A stretch of 64,000 nucleotides of DNA from Clostridium rhizosphaerae (GTDB lineage Bacteria > Bacillota > Clostridia > Clostridiales > Clostridiaceae): positions 248,001 through 312,000 of the forward strand of contig NZ_JAESWC010000018.1 of assembly GCF_016765585.1 (NCBI RefSeq), written 5' to 3'. The translations under genes and the position numbers were made by a program. Of the stretch, positions 45,935 to 55,706 are shown one piece after another (the stretch's first letter is position 1; every line of letters starts with the position of its first letter). The notes under the pieces were generated by a model, which saw nothing but the letters and a program-made list of their open reading frames with translations, was not told where the DNA came from and did not search any database.

Positions 45935-45989
45935 AAAACACCTCTTTTTGAACTATTAATAATAATCAGCAATAATCTGTATTTAAAAC

Positions 45990-46027
45990 GACAATCTATT
46001 ATATAAATCAACTAATAATAGATTGTC
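45990..46027 (-). terminator. Hairpin ending the thioredoxin-like transcript
   Basis: A perfect 12-bp stem GACAATCTATTA / TAATAGATTGTC with a 14-base loop, followed on the minus strand by GTTTTAAAT. It lies 50 bp after the thioredoxin-like stop and before the M16C gene. Confidence 0.6.
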
Positions 46028-46075
46028 CAAATATCACAAACCAAACCTATAAATACAGCCTATTTCCTTCTTTTA

Positions 46076-46390
46076 TTAATATAAAAATTCTCCTATTTTG
46101 CTCTTTACTTCTTTCTCCGACAAAACCCCTGTATGCCTTTCAAGCATTTCTCCATTATTCATAAAAAACACTGTAGGTACACCAAATATTTTATTTTTCT
46201 TTGCTAATTCAGGATATTTTGTAGTATTCACCTTCACAATACTTACAAAAGGAAGATCATATTCTATTTCAACTAAAATCTCTGCAAACGCCTTGCAAGG
46301 CACACAAGTTTCGGAAAAAAAATCTACAATAACAAAACCTTCTTTGATAAGCTCTTCATAATTTTCAGCAGTTGCTAATTGAGTTGCCAT
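46076..46390 (-). CDS. Thioredoxin-like protein with CVPC site
   Basis: A 104-residue thioredoxin-fold protein. Active site 'SETCVPCKAF' (C29-C32) replaces the usual WCGPC. The cis-proline lies in 'IFGVPTVFFMN', and 'HTGVLSEKEVKSKIGEFLY' closes the fold. It starts 2 bp after the trigger-factor-like gene, so the two are coupled. The residues between the cysteines affect redox potential; this variant is not a standard TrxA. A close paralogue (CNPC) lies at 51134-51448, with the ABC exporter between them. Confidence 0.87.
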   Translation of the reverse strand: MATQLATAENYEELIKEGFVIVDFFSETCVPCKAFAEILVEIEYDLPFVSIVKVNTTKYPELAKKNKIFGVPTVFFMNNGEMLERHTGVLSEKEVKSKIGEFLY

Positions 46391-46392
46391 AA

Positions 46393-47340
46393 TTATACCT
46401 CCTGATATCTTTCCCTATAGTATTCTCTTATTATATTTCTGTAATGACCTGTAAAATTACCTGTTTCATAATACTCAAAAGGCATTGCCCTATAAGCATC
46501 TTCTAGTTTCAAATGATACATTTTACTAAAGTCCTCTGTGTCTTTATCATACTTCTCCTGTGATACTTTATAACCATCCTTTTCTGCATTTTTAAGTCCA
46601 AGAAGAAGCACAGGAAGTTGTTCTTTTGATAAACCATTTACCATCTTTAAGAACTCATCATAGCTTCTGACAGGTATCTTTCCATTAAAATCCTCAGCTG
46701 TCATTTTTTCAAGGGTCAAGCCTTCAAGCTCACAAAACACTCTTGCCTTATTAATTTCAAGTTCACTTAAATATTGTATGTCCTCTTCATTAATATCAAA
46801 CTTACTCTTAGCAACAACCTGTTTTATAACATTTTCTATTAGAGGATAAGATTTTTCATCAATGGCTTTATTTTTTTCATCTTTATAACGTTGTTCAAGA
46901 TATTCCATTAAAGATTTCACGTTAGTTACATTATCTATTCCCTCTTTCTGAGCCATCTCATCCGTAAGCTCAGGCATCACACTTCTTTTCGCATTTATTA
47001 CATCAATACTGACACTTTCATTATCTGTATCAATAGTTTTGCTTTCACCCTTTTTCATTCCTATAAGCGCCATCTCTATTTCCCTTTTAAAAAGTCCTAG
47101 ACCTGCACTTATACTTACATTTTCCTTGTTAAATTTAGGATTTATACTTTTTAAAGAACATACTACAATATCTCCTTTTTTTACTTCCTCCACCTCATGA
47201 ATCACTTTGTTCTTTTTCCTTATACGAAGGATTTCCTTTTCAATAAACTCTTTGTCAATTTCGTAAGTAAAATCCTCTCCTGATACATCTGCTTCTCTAA
47301 AATCAAATTCTTTTATTAGTCTTGACTTTAAGTCTTTCAT
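46393..47340 (-). CDS. Trigger-factor-like FKBP domain protein
   Basis: A 315-residue protein. The middle region 'ISAGLGLFKREIEMALIGMKKGESKTI' matches the FKBP-type PPIase domain of trigger factor, and residues ~150-315 form a long helical chaperone-like region. The N-terminal ribosome-binding domain with the GFRxGxxP signature is absent, so it is not canonical trigger factor. An additional tail 'PFEYYETGNFTGHYRNIIREYYRERY' is seen. AAGGAGATATTTAT precedes the ATG. It is the first gene of a pair with the CVPC thioredoxin-like protein, which suggests a redox-folding unit. Confidence 0.75.
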   Translation of the reverse strand: MKDLKSRLIKEFDFREADVSGEDFTYEIDKEFIEKEILRIRKKNKVIHEVEEVKKGDIVVCSLKSINPKFNKENVSISAGLGLFKREIEMALIGMKKGESKTIDTDNESVSIDVINAKRSVMPELTDEMAQKEGIDNVTNVKSLMEYLEQRYKDEKNKAIDEKSYPLIENVIKQVVAKSKFDINEEDIQYLSELEINKARVFCELEGLTLEKMTAEDFNGKIPVRSYDEFLKMVNGLSKEQLPVLLLGLKNAEKDGYKVSQEKYDKDTEDFSKMYHLKLEDAYRAMPFEYYETGNFTGHYRNIIREYYRERYQEV

Positions 47341-47460
47341 ATAAATATCTCCTTATATATTAATTTTTGCCTTTATTACAATGTGCTAAAGAACAAGATG
47401 GTAATTTGAAATTCCATGCAGCTATTTTTCTCAATATAAAATAACTGCACAGATTTTCAT

Positions 47461-49209
47461 TTATTTTATTTGTTGAAGGGCTATAAATTTTTGGAAGCTT
47501 GGACTTACTGCAAGAGCCTCCTCGTAGCTTCCTTCGGCTTCAACGGATCCATCTTTTACAACTACAATATGATCAGCATCCTTCACTAAAGCCATATCAT
47601 GACTTATCATTATGGTAGTTCGTCCCTCCATAAGGTTTCTTAAGGCCTTGATTACATCTTGGCGGCATATTATGTCAAGACTGCTTGTAGTTTCATCCAA
47701 TAACAAGTAATCTGGATCTTTCATTATTACTCTTGCAATGGCAATTCTTTGCTTCTCTCCCCCTGACATTTTACAATTAACTTGGCTGACATAGGTATCA
47801 AAACCGTCCTCAAGCTCCATTATAAAATCATAAGCGTTGGCAAGCTTTGCTGCCCTTATTATTTCTTTCTCAGAGTAGTCATGGTTTGTCCCATATGCTA
47901 TATTATCCCTTATAGTTCCTGATATAAGATGACTGTTTTGTGATACATAGCCTATAGCAGCTCTCCATTCATCAAGCTTTATGTTGAAAATATTATCATT
48001 ACCAAAGCTTACTTCTCCTTGCTGAGGATTATAAAATCTTTCAATAAGCTTGAATATGGTAGTCTTACCGCTTCCATTTGAGCCTAACACCACAGTCTTC
48101 TTACTCTTTGGTATAGTAAAATCAATGCCATGAAGAATAGCATTTTCGTTATCATAGGAAAATACAACTTCTTTAAAATTTATATCCTCATCGGGCCTAT
48201 TCATAGAGATTTTTCCATCTGTAACTTCATTTTGAATCTCCATAAGAGCAGCTATTTTAGCCGTAGCGCCATGTGAACCCTTAATATTTTGCCACTGTGT
48301 AACTATTTCAAAAAAGGAAGGCATAAGTATTCCTGAGTAAGAATAGAAGTCTACTAGGCCACTTATGTCCATCTGTCCTCTTCTTACATAAAGGGCTCCT
48401 CCCGCAAAAACAATTATCATAATGGCATATTGAGCTATATAGCCAATAGGAACCTGCAGTGAACCAAGCACAGCACTTACTAAATCTGCCTTGTATTTTT
48501 CCTGACTAGCCTTAATTCCAGTTTCATACTCTTCATTTTCCATACTCGTTGATTTAATATAGTAAACATTGGATAATCTCTCTCCAAAATAACTTGTTAT
48601 TAATGATATAGCATTTTGAACGATTAAATTAATCTTATAGGAGAATTTTCCTATTATAGCAATGACGATTAAGGCTACAGGAGCTACAAACAAAATCAAT
48701 TTTGCTAAATCAGAATATATTTCATTCATCTTTGTATATGCAATAATGAGTCCATAACATGATGCAAAGAATGATATAACACTTGCAGGAGCTGATACGG
48801 CCTTTTCTGCATCAGAGGTTATACGGGAAACAAAACTCTGTGGATCTTCCTTATCATATTCAGCCACTGGCATTCTCAAAAGTTTTGCCCATACTTTTTT
48901 TCTAATATTTCTATTGGTAATCATGCTGCAAAAGCCCCAAACAAGATTGTACGTCAAGCTAACCAAGGCAGCTGCTACAGTCCAAAATAGGAAGCCCTTA
49001 AGGAAACCTGCCTTTGCTATAGCACCTTTATTTATAGCAGCTGTGTAGGGCACAATCATGAGGTTAACCTTTGTTATTCCGAAACCCATAATCGCTGTGG
49101 CTATAAAAAGATGCCATGGCATATTTACTTTTGTATAGAACTTCAAAAAAGCTTTCCATGAAGTTTTAGCCCTTTTAGTATTCTTATTTGCATTTTCTGT
49201 TTTTCTCAT
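47461..49209 (-). CDS. ABC exporter half-transporter, second subunit
   Basis: A 582-residue type IV ABC half-exporter: N-terminal six-helix membrane domain (~30-320) and a NBD with Walker A 'VLGSNGSGKTTIFKL', signature 'MSGGEKQRIAIARVI', Walker B 'YLLLDETTSSLD' and switch His in 'MISHDMAL'. Both catalytic residues look intact. It overlaps the upstream subunit by 4 bp (ATGA), so the two form a heterodimer translated together. Substrate unknown; neighbouring redox genes make thiols or small peptides possible. A TGCAG.../...CTGCA hairpin without a T-run follows at 47417-47449. Confidence 0.88.
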   Translation of the reverse strand: MRKTENANKNTKRAKTSWKAFLKFYTKVNMPWHLFIATAIMGFGITKVNLMIVPYTAAINKGAIAKAGFLKGFLFWTVAAALVSLTYNLVWGFCSMITNRNIRKKVWAKLLRMPVAEYDKEDPQSFVSRITSDAEKAVSAPASVISFFASCYGLIIAYTKMNEIYSDLAKLILFVAPVALIVIAIIGKFSYKINLIVQNAISLITSYFGERLSNVYYIKSTSMENEEYETGIKASQEKYKADLVSAVLGSLQVPIGYIAQYAIMIIVFAGGALYVRRGQMDISGLVDFYSYSGILMPSFFEIVTQWQNIKGSHGATAKIAALMEIQNEVTDGKISMNRPDEDINFKEVVFSYDNENAILHGIDFTIPKSKKTVVLGSNGSGKTTIFKLIERFYNPQQGEVSFGNDNIFNIKLDEWRAAIGYVSQNSHLISGTIRDNIAYGTNHDYSEKEIIRAAKLANAYDFIMELEDGFDTYVSQVNCKMSGGEKQRIAIARVIMKDPDYLLLDETTSSLDIICRQDVIKALRNLMEGRTTIMISHDMALVKDADHIVVVKDGSVEAEGSYEEALAVSPSFQKFIALQQIK

Positions 49210-50969
49210 GCTGATATTTCGCCTCCCATCATGCTCCTATAAAAGCTATTGGTTGCAAGCAATTCCATATGTGTACCAGAAGAAATACTTCCATCCAAGT
49301 TAAATACTATAATGTGATCCGCATCAAGGATAGCCTGCTCATCATGAGCAACCACTATGGCTGTACGATTTATTTTAAGATTGTTTATGCCTTTCATAAC
49401 CTCAGCTGTTGCCTCAGCATCAAGGTTTGATGTAGGTTCATCAAGTATAAGAATAGATGGCTTTGATAATAAAGCCCTTGCAATGGTGATCCTCTGCCTC
49501 TGACCTCCAGAAAGTCTTGAACCAAACTGTCCAACCTGAGTATCATAACCCTCAGGCTGCTTCATTATAAATTCATGCGCATTGGCAACCTCTGCAGCTT
49601 GTTTCAATTCTTCATCTGTTACCTCTCTTTTAACACCATAAAGTATATTTTCCTTAATAGTACCTGACATCATAGGGATATCCTGAGTAACATAAGAAAC
49701 CTGGCTTCGCCAGTTCTTCAAATTAAATTCTTGAATATCAACTTCACCTTTTGTAATTCTGCCTTTAGAGGGTGCATAAAACCTCTCAATAAGCTTAAGT
49801 GCAGTAGTTTTTCCTACACCGCTTGGACCTACTATTGCCGTAGTCTTATTATAAGGTATTCTAAAGGATACATTCTCCAATATAGAATTATCTTCATAAG
49901 CAAATGTCACATTTTCAAATACAATATCCCCTGTTTCAACTATCTCTTCCTTATATGGCAGAAAGCCCTCTTCAGGCTCTTCAAGCACCTTAGCTACTCT
50001 GAATAAAGACCCTTGAGTGGCCTTAATTTGCTCCCATACTCCCTGCTTTGCGTTTACATCGTTAAGAATTCTTGTTGCAAACTGATAAAAAGCATACCAA
50101 GTTGCAGCATTAAGTATTCCTTTATTAATAAATTGTATACCAACAAGTATTAAAGTTACTTGCTTTCCGATTTCCACTATAGTGCCAATAGGATTTTTAG
50201 CAAGGTTTAAGTATAATTGCAATTTATTTGCCTTGTATAGCCCTTCTATAGCATCATTTCCTCTTTGACTCTCATAGTTCTCTTTGTTAAATGATTTTAT
50301 AACAGGAACAGACATAATAAGTTCGCTTAAAAAACGCGTTAAATTGGATATTTCATCACGGACTCTAATCTGTATCTTTAAGGTAATACGCCCAAGAACT
50401 ATAGCTAGTATAACCACCACTGGTATAAGTCCAAGCAAAATATATACAAGTGCTTTATTATATAAAGATATCTGCTTAAGGGTAATATACATTGTGTACA
50501 GTCCGACAAATTCCGATATTACTACTTTCATAATAAAGGTTCTGAGATTTTCAGTATCTGATGTTATACGGCTTATCATACTGTTAGCTGGAATCTTATC
50601 AAAAAAACTCATGGGAAGCTGTAATGTCTTTTTCCATAAAACGTTTCTAAAATTACGGTCTATTTTGGCATTAACTACCTGTTCTACAAAACCGGTTATT
50701 TGTCCAAGAGTACTGGTGAGAATACTATACAAAATAATCATAGTCACCAGTTGAGCACTTACATTACCTGCAAAAAGCTCTCCTGTTTTACTTGGAACAA
50801 GTAAGTATATCTTTGAGGAAACCATACTGATTGTACAAAATACAACAATTCCAAGTACCGGAAGATTTGCTTTTAAGCAAAGATTCAAGAATGTTTTCCA
50901 GATCCCTCTATTCACATTTTTTTTAGGAATTTTTTTTGTTGTTTTATTAATACCTATTTCAGTTTCCAA
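49206..50969 (-). CDS. ABC exporter half-transporter, first subunit
   Basis: A 587-residue half-exporter. Six membrane helices at ~35-320 follow a Lys-rich N terminus; NBD motifs are Walker A 'VGPSGVGKTTALKL', signature 'LSGGQRQRITIARALL', Walker B 'LILDEPTSNLD' and 'VVAHDEQAI' in the H loop. The frame is open to a TTG at 51002, but AAGGAGG followed by eight bases selects TTG 50969 (METEIGINKT). Overlaps the second subunit by 4 bp. Lies between two thioredoxin-like genes. Confidence 0.87.
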   Translation of the reverse strand: METEIGINKTTKKIPKKNVNRGIWKTFLNLCLKANLPVLGIVVFCTISMVSSKIYLLVPSKTGELFAGNVSAQLVTMIILYSILTSTLGQITGFVEQVVNAKIDRNFRNVLWKKTLQLPMSFFDKIPANSMISRITSDTENLRTFIMKVVISEFVGLYTMYITLKQISLYNKALVYILLGLIPVVVILAIVLGRITLKIQIRVRDEISNLTRFLSELIMSVPVIKSFNKENYESQRGNDAIEGLYKANKLQLYLNLAKNPIGTIVEIGKQVTLILVGIQFINKGILNAATWYAFYQFATRILNDVNAKQGVWEQIKATQGSLFRVAKVLEEPEEGFLPYKEEIVETGDIVFENVTFAYEDNSILENVSFRIPYNKTTAIVGPSGVGKTTALKLIERFYAPSKGRITKGEVDIQEFNLKNWRSQVSYVTQDIPMMSGTIKENILYGVKREVTDEELKQAAEVANAHEFIMKQPEGYDTQVGQFGSRLSGGQRQRITIARALLSKPSILILDEPTSNLDAEATAEVMKGINNLKINRTAIVVAHDEQAILDADHIIVFNLDGSISSGTHMELLATNSFYRSMMGGEISA

Positions 50970-51133
50970 ATTTTCACCCTCCTTGATTTGTATCAAAACC
51001 AAAATGCTATTTCCCTAACATTAATCATGAAATATTGTCTTTTTCATGGCTTGTTCAACTTTCGCCTAACTTTACTAATTATTAAATTAATATTCTAATT
51101 TATAACTTTGGATTGTTTAAATTGTATCATTTC

Positions 51134-51448
51134 CTAATAAAAATACTGCCCTATTTTCTCTTTTACTTGCTCCAAACTCATAAATCCAAGATGTCTTTCC
51201 AATACCTCTCCATCTTTCATAAACAGTATAGTTGGTACTGCTGAAACATTATTTTTTGCTGCAATATCCCGATTTTGTGTTGTATTTACCTTTACAACGT
51301 TTACAAAGTCAAGTTCATAATTTAGTTCATCTATTACTTTAGAAAACATTTTGCATGGATTGCAGTTTTCTCCATACAAATCTACAATTACAAATCCCTC
51401 CTTTACCATATTGTCATAATTATCTACGTTAGCTTCTTTTATTGACAT
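51134..51448 (-). CDS. Thioredoxin-like protein with CNPC site
   Basis: A 104-residue thioredoxin-fold paralogue of the gene at 46076, of the same length and overall pattern. Active site 'GENCNPCKMF' (C29-C32), cis-proline in 'VSAVPTILFMK', ending 'EKIGQYFY'. It is 164 bp upstream of the ABC exporter on the same strand. AAGGAGAAGTAGAC precedes the ATG. Family role in thiol-disulfide exchange; partner unknown. Confidence 0.87.
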   Translation of the reverse strand: MSIKEANVDNYDNMVKEGFVIVDLYGENCNPCKMFSKVIDELNYELDFVNVVKVNTTQNRDIAAKNNVSAVPTILFMKDGEVLERHLGFMSLEQVKEKIGQYFY

Positions 51449-51835
51449 GTCTACTTCTCCTTTAAAATTAATTTACTAATACATAGTTGATTTTTGTTTT
51501 CAAACATTAATCTGTTATCTAATATAAATTTATAATTTTGTGATAATTTTTACAATATATTTTGCTTATTCCGGCAGTTATTGTGTCTATTCTGTACATT
51601 TTCAAGATAGTACTACTAAGACAATAGCGGAAGTTGATTATTTTTATTTATATAGTTTCTTAATCATTATTTAAATAGCAAATTATGCCCAAATTGACAT
51701 CACAAATGCCTGAATAGTACAAAAATATTGAAAACTTAAAAAGAATTTAATATCGTTAAAGAAATTATCTATCATAAAAACAAATGTTAAGCATTGTTTA
51801 ATCTAATTGTGATAGAGTGAAAGGAGTATATTAAA
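51449..51835. other. Intergenic region upstream of NSS transporter
   Basis: A 387-bp divergent spacer between the CNPC protein and the transporter. It contains a loose inverted pattern (TTCCG near 51570 and CGGAA near 51630) but no clear operator, riboswitch or ORF. I found no consensus promoter for either gene. Confidence 0.4.
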
Positions 51836-53221
51836 ATGGCAGAATTAAACACGAAACCTACTAAAAAAAGAGAGATTTTTTCTACGGGTCTCGCAGTATT
51901 TTTTGCAACTTTAGGGTCAGCAGTAGGATTAGGCAATATATGGAAATTCCCATATGTTGTAGGTTCAAATGGCGGGGGGGCCTTTCTTCTTATTTATTTT
52001 ATCTGCGTGATTTTTGTAGGTATTCCCGTAATGGTATGCGAATTATATATAGGCAGAAAAACAAGAAATAACGCGGTAGGCACATTTAAAAAATTAAAAC
52101 CTGGGTCAGCCTGGAAAGGTATAGGAGGAATGGGTGTTGTAACAGCTTTTCTTATAATGTTTTTTTATAGTGATGTTTCAGGCTGGGTATATTCTTATGT
52201 TTTCAAGTCCATCACTGGTCAACTAAATGGAGTTACTCCAGATATAGCTAAAGCTGTTTTTGAAAAAACATCCTCAGGACTTACACTTCCTATTTTATGG
52301 CAAGGTATTGTATTTATAGTTGTTGCTGCTATTTTAATTGCAGGAGTTAAAAATGGAATCGAACGAATTACAAAAACTTTACTTCCAATTTTATTCATTC
52401 TTATTATTATTTGTAACATTCGTGCATTTACGCTTTCAGGTGCTGGAGATGGTTTAAAGTTCTTATATAGTGTTGATTTTACAAAAGTAAATGGTGGAGT
52501 AATATTAGCTGCTCTTGGTCTCGCATTTTTTAAATTATCATTAGGAATGGGTACAATGATTACTTATGGAAGTTATTTTACAGAAGACAATAATCTTCTT
52601 CATACCCCACTAAAAGTAGCGTTATCAGATATTGCAGTTTCACTTTTGGCAGGTATGGCAATTTTTCCTGTAGTCTTCACTTTCAAGATGGAGCCTAGCT
52701 CTGGCCCTGGGCTTTTATTCACAACAATACCTCTAGTATTTTCAAAACTTCCCTTAGGGAATCTACTTCTTGTTTTCTTTTTTATTCTTACTGCAATTGC
52801 GGCTACCACTGCAATGATTTCTTTGGTTGAAGTACCAGTCGCTTACTTTTCTGAAGAAAAGGGCATGAAAAGAACGAATGCAGTAATTTTTACAGTTATA
52901 ATTATGTTTGTAATTGGCACTTTGGCCACACTTTCTGTTAATCCATCAAGTTTTGTTGGAAATATACAAATACTTGGATATGGATTCTTTGATTTATTTG
53001 ATAAAGTGTCATCTAACATTTTAATGCCAATTGGAGGACTTTTAACTGCTATATTTATAGGATACTTTATAAGAAAAGATGATTTGAAAAATGAACTTAT
53101 GAACAATGGTACTTTAAGCAATACAGTTAAATTTGATTTGTTTTATTTTATTATGAGATATATCTCACCTATTCTTCTTATAATTGTATTTCTAAGTGGA
53201 CTGGGTATTATAAAACTTTAG
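51836..53221 (+). CDS. Sodium-dependent NSS/SNF-family transporter
   Basis: A 461-residue symporter with about twelve membrane segments. TM1 carries the signature 'GSAVGLGNIWKFPYVVGSNGGGAFLLIYF', whose Gly/Asn residues bind Na+ and the substrate amino group. 'GIPVMVCELYIGRKTRNNAVG' is TM2/IL1. The C terminus ends soon after TM12. Bacterial NSS proteins take up amino acids with Na+; the substrate cannot be read. AAAGGAG precedes the ATG. It is convergent with a LytTR/GHKL two-component system, from which it is separated by a shared terminator, so control by it is possible but not shown. Confidence 0.9.
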   Translation: MAELNTKPTKKREIFSTGLAVFFATLGSAVGLGNIWKFPYVVGSNGGGAFLLIYFICVIFVGIPVMVCELYIGRKTRNNAVGTFKKLKPGSAWKGIGGMGVVTAFLIMFFYSDVSGWVYSYVFKSITGQLNGVTPDIAKAVFEKTSSGLTLPILWQGIVFIVVAAILIAGVKNGIERITKTLLPILFILIIICNIRAFTLSGAGDGLKFLYSVDFTKVNGGVILAALGLAFFKLSLGMGTMITYGSYFTEDNNLLHTPLKVALSDIAVSLLAGMAIFPVVFTFKMEPSSGPGLLFTTIPLVFSKLPLGNLLLVFFFILTAIAATTAMISLVEVPVAYFSEEKGMKRTNAVIFTVIIMFVIGTLATLSVNPSSFVGNIQILGYGFFDLFDKVSSNILMPIGGLLTAIFIGYFIRKDDLKNELMNNGTLSNTVKFDLFYFIMRYISPILLIIVFLSGLGIIKL

Positions 53222-53239
53222 AACTCATAGTTAATAATT

Positions 53240-53290
53240 AAAAAAACCACTAAGCTTATCTAAGTATTAGATAATGCGCTAGTGGTTTTT
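53240..53290 (+). terminator. Two-way terminator between NSS and LytTR genes
   Basis: Stem AAAACCACTA / TAGTGGTTTT with inner TTATCTA / TAGATAA. A and T runs flank both ends, so it serves the plus-strand transporter and the minus-strand regulator. Confidence 0.85.
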
Positions 53291-53303
53291 GCTCATATTT
53301 ATT

Positions 53304-54041
53304 CTAATAAAACTTCATTCCTTTTTCCAACAACAATTCCTTCACTTCATTATATTTGTCCCTACTTAAGGGTAATTTTTCCTTTACATTATCTAATTTT
53401 AAAGTATAAGACCTTTTAAATTCATCTACTTGTATACTCTTTATTTTTTCAATGGGAACCAAAAATGACTGATGAGAACGATAAAAGCCATAATTCCCAA
53501 AAATATCTTCTAGCTTTTGAAGTGAATCTCTAGAATTATATTTTTCTCCATTTTCGCATACAATATATACTTTTCTGCCACTCTTTTCGATATAACATAT
53601 ATCATTTACATTAATAATTTCAAAGCCACCTTCTATATGGATTCCTATTTTGGTTTCCTTCTTTTCTTTTATATTATACTTAAGATTTTTCGCCCTTGTT
53701 AGTGCTTGTTCAAGTCTTAATATGTTCACAGGTTTTATCAAAAAATCTACTGGCTGATATTCGTAGCCTGTTAATGCAAAGCTTGTATGACCAGTCAAAA
53801 ATATAATCATCGTATTAGGATATATAGAATTAATATGCTTTGCCAATTCAAACCCGTTAATATCATTCATCTCAATATCCAAAAATACAAGATCTATTTC
53901 ATGTTTCTGCAAAATATTTATTGCCTCTTCAGCACTACTAGCCTCTCCTATAATGCTAACATTGCTAAACTTGCTCAAAGATGCTTTTGTTGAATTTAAG
54001 CATGATGATTCATCATCTACCAGTAAAATATTTATTTCCAA
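53304..54041 (-). CDS. LytTR-family response regulator
   Basis: A 245-residue regulator. Receiver at 1-120: 'LLVDDESS', D55 in 'LVFLDIEMNDING', 'IFLTGH' and 'DFLIKPVN'. The C-terminal LytTR DNA-binding domain is at ~140-245 ('IINVNDICYIEKSGRKVYIVC', 'FYRSHQSFLVPIEKIKSI', 'LPLSRDKYNEVKELL'). The frame opens at 54074, but GGGGGAG six bases before TTG 54041 gives a canonical MEINILLVDDE start. It follows the GHKL kinase gene by 59 bp in one operon, as in AgrA/AgrC and LytR/LytS-type pairs. No peptide precursor gene was seen nearby. Confidence 0.88.
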   Translation of the reverse strand: MEINILLVDDESSCLNSTKASLSKFSNVSIIGEASSAEEAINILQKHEIDLVFLDIEMNDINGFELAKHINSIYPNTMIIFLTGHTSFALTGYEYQPVDFLIKPVNILRLEQALTRAKNLKYNIKEKKETKIGIHIEGGFEIINVNDICYIEKSGRKVYIVCENGEKYNSRDSLQKLEDIFGNYGFYRSHQSFLVPIEKIKSIQVDEFKRSYTLKLDNVKEKLPLSRDKYNEVKELLLEKGMKFY

Positions 54042-54100
54042 ATTCATCTCCCCCATCACCCTAACTATATTCAATAGTTAACAACAAATTATTTACAAAA

Positions 54101-55387
54101 TCAATATCTATTAGGTATTTGAGCAATAAAATGTATCATATCTCCTTCGATTTCAGGATATACAATTCCATTATACTTCGATGCGATTTTTTGTACAGTA
54201 TTAAGTCCTATACCTTCATGAGAAAATTTTGTAGAATATCCGGAAACAAATACTTTCTTTAAGCTATCAATATTGTTATTAACCCTATTACTTACTTTGA
54301 TAACACTATTTCCACTTCGTTTTAATATAGTAACTTGTATACATGAACAATCATTTAAATTTTGTTCCACTTCATCAATTGCATTTTGAATTAAATTTCC
54401 TATAATTTTATTTATCTCATAAACAGTACATGGGATTTTCTCCATATTATAATATATAATAACTTGAAATTGAATTTTTTTTCGTGCTGTTATTTCTCTA
54501 AATGTATTTAATAACGCACTTACTTCTGGATGGTATAATGGTAACACTTCATTCATTTTGGTTGTATCCCCTACCATTTGCGTTATATATTTTTTACATT
54601 CCAAATAATTCTCATTATCTATCATTCCAGAAATAGCCTGAAGATGAAAGTTAAAATCATGTCGCTGAGCTCTAATTATTTCCATAAAATTAACCAGCTC
54701 TTTCTGATATTGCTTATCAATAATTACCTCTATTCTTTCTATTGCATAAGATATAAGTATTTTTATAAAATAAATAAATAAAATTAAAAATGCTATAGTA
54801 AATGAGATAATAAAATATTGCTGTCCACTTGAGTATAAATTTATACTATTTGTAATATAAGCGCTCCAAAAGGACATTAATACTAGTACAAAAAGCATCA
54901 GTATTAAATAGTAATTGAACTTTTTTCTTTGATTTTCATCTACAATGCAATATTTTCCCCAGTCTTTTGGAAATATATTTATGCCTTTATAATATATTAC
55001 AAGTCCAAGTATGACATATACTAAAATTTCTATTAAGCTTATGTATATATTATTAAAACTTGATACAGCCTTTCTTAGCATAAGTTGTATAATGAGTTCA
55101 AAATTTAAGGACATTAAAACAGCTACACTAATAGATTGATATGTTAGCTTTAAAACTAACTTTAATATTGGAATTAATATTACGAAAAGCAAACAATCAA
55201 ATATAGCATTAACAGTAAAACTATGGAAGGCATAAAAAATAATGCCCATAAACAATGCAATATAGCTTAATTTTTTAATAATTTTATGAGAGTTTTCACC
55301 TACTAATGAAAAACCTAATAAAAGCATTGTACCTATTGAAAATCCTAATTTTATAGAATTAAAAGCCTCAAAATAAAGGTACTCCAT
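54101..55387 (-). CDS. GHKL-type membrane sensor kinase
   Basis: A 428-residue kinase. About six hydrophobic segments in the first ~210 residues form a polytopic sensor domain. The His box 'MEIIRAQRHDFNFHLQAI' lies near 240, and a GHKL ATPase domain at ~310-425 has 'KIIGNLIQNAIDEVEQN' and 'FSHEGIGLNTVQKIASKY'. This is the AgrC/CitA-like class that pairs with LytTR regulators. Two in-frame ATGs occur six bases apart; AAGGTGG spacing favours 55387. First gene of the operon with the LytTR regulator. Signal unknown. Confidence 0.85.
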   Translation of the reverse strand: MEYLYFEAFNSIKLGFSIGTMLLLGFSLVGENSHKIIKKLSYIALFMGIIFYAFHSFTVNAIFDCLLFVILIPILKLVLKLTYQSISVAVLMSLNFELIIQLMLRKAVSSFNNIYISLIEILVYVILGLVIYYKGINIFPKDWGKYCIVDENQRKKFNYYLILMLFVLVLMSFWSAYITNSINLYSSGQQYFIISFTIAFLILFIYFIKILISYAIERIEVIIDKQYQKELVNFMEIIRAQRHDFNFHLQAISGMIDNENYLECKKYITQMVGDTTKMNEVLPLYHPEVSALLNTFREITARKKIQFQVIIYYNMEKIPCTVYEINKIIGNLIQNAIDEVEQNLNDCSCIQVTILKRSGNSVIKVSNRVNNNIDSLKKVFVSGYSTKFSHEGIGLNTVQKIASKYNGIVYPEIEGDMIHFIAQIPNRY

Positions 55388-55666
55388 ATTCATCCACCTT
55401 CAAGTTAAAGAGTTGATTTTCTGTTATTAATATTTATAATTCAAATCTATTAATAAATCTTTGTAATTATTATACTATTTATGAATATTGCTTACAAGAA
55501 AACTTCAAACAATCGTTTTTTCCCTTTCCTATCTTTTTACAAATTTCCTATGATAACTTATACAAAAAATATATACTTTTAATAATCCAGAAAAGTGTCA
55601 TGTTAGAATAAAATAGTAAGAATTCGTGAAGGCAAATTTACTGCAAACTAGCATAATTACAGTAAA

Positions 55667-55706
55667 TATTTATATATTTATATATTTATATATTTATATA
55701 TTTATA
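55667..55706. repeat. Five tandem copies of TATTTATA
   Basis: Perfect 8-bp tandem repeat, five units, in the spacer between the GHKL kinase and the XRE operon. The rest of 55388-56042 holds no gene that I can support; it contains only weak AT-rich structure. Confidence 0.8.

Noticed and set aside
50284-50754. Plus-strand ORF of 156 codons
   Set aside because: Antisense shadow of the exporter's membrane domain; no ribosome site.
55667-55706. CRISPR array
   Set aside because: The repeat units are contiguous 8-mers without spacers; no cas gene is present.
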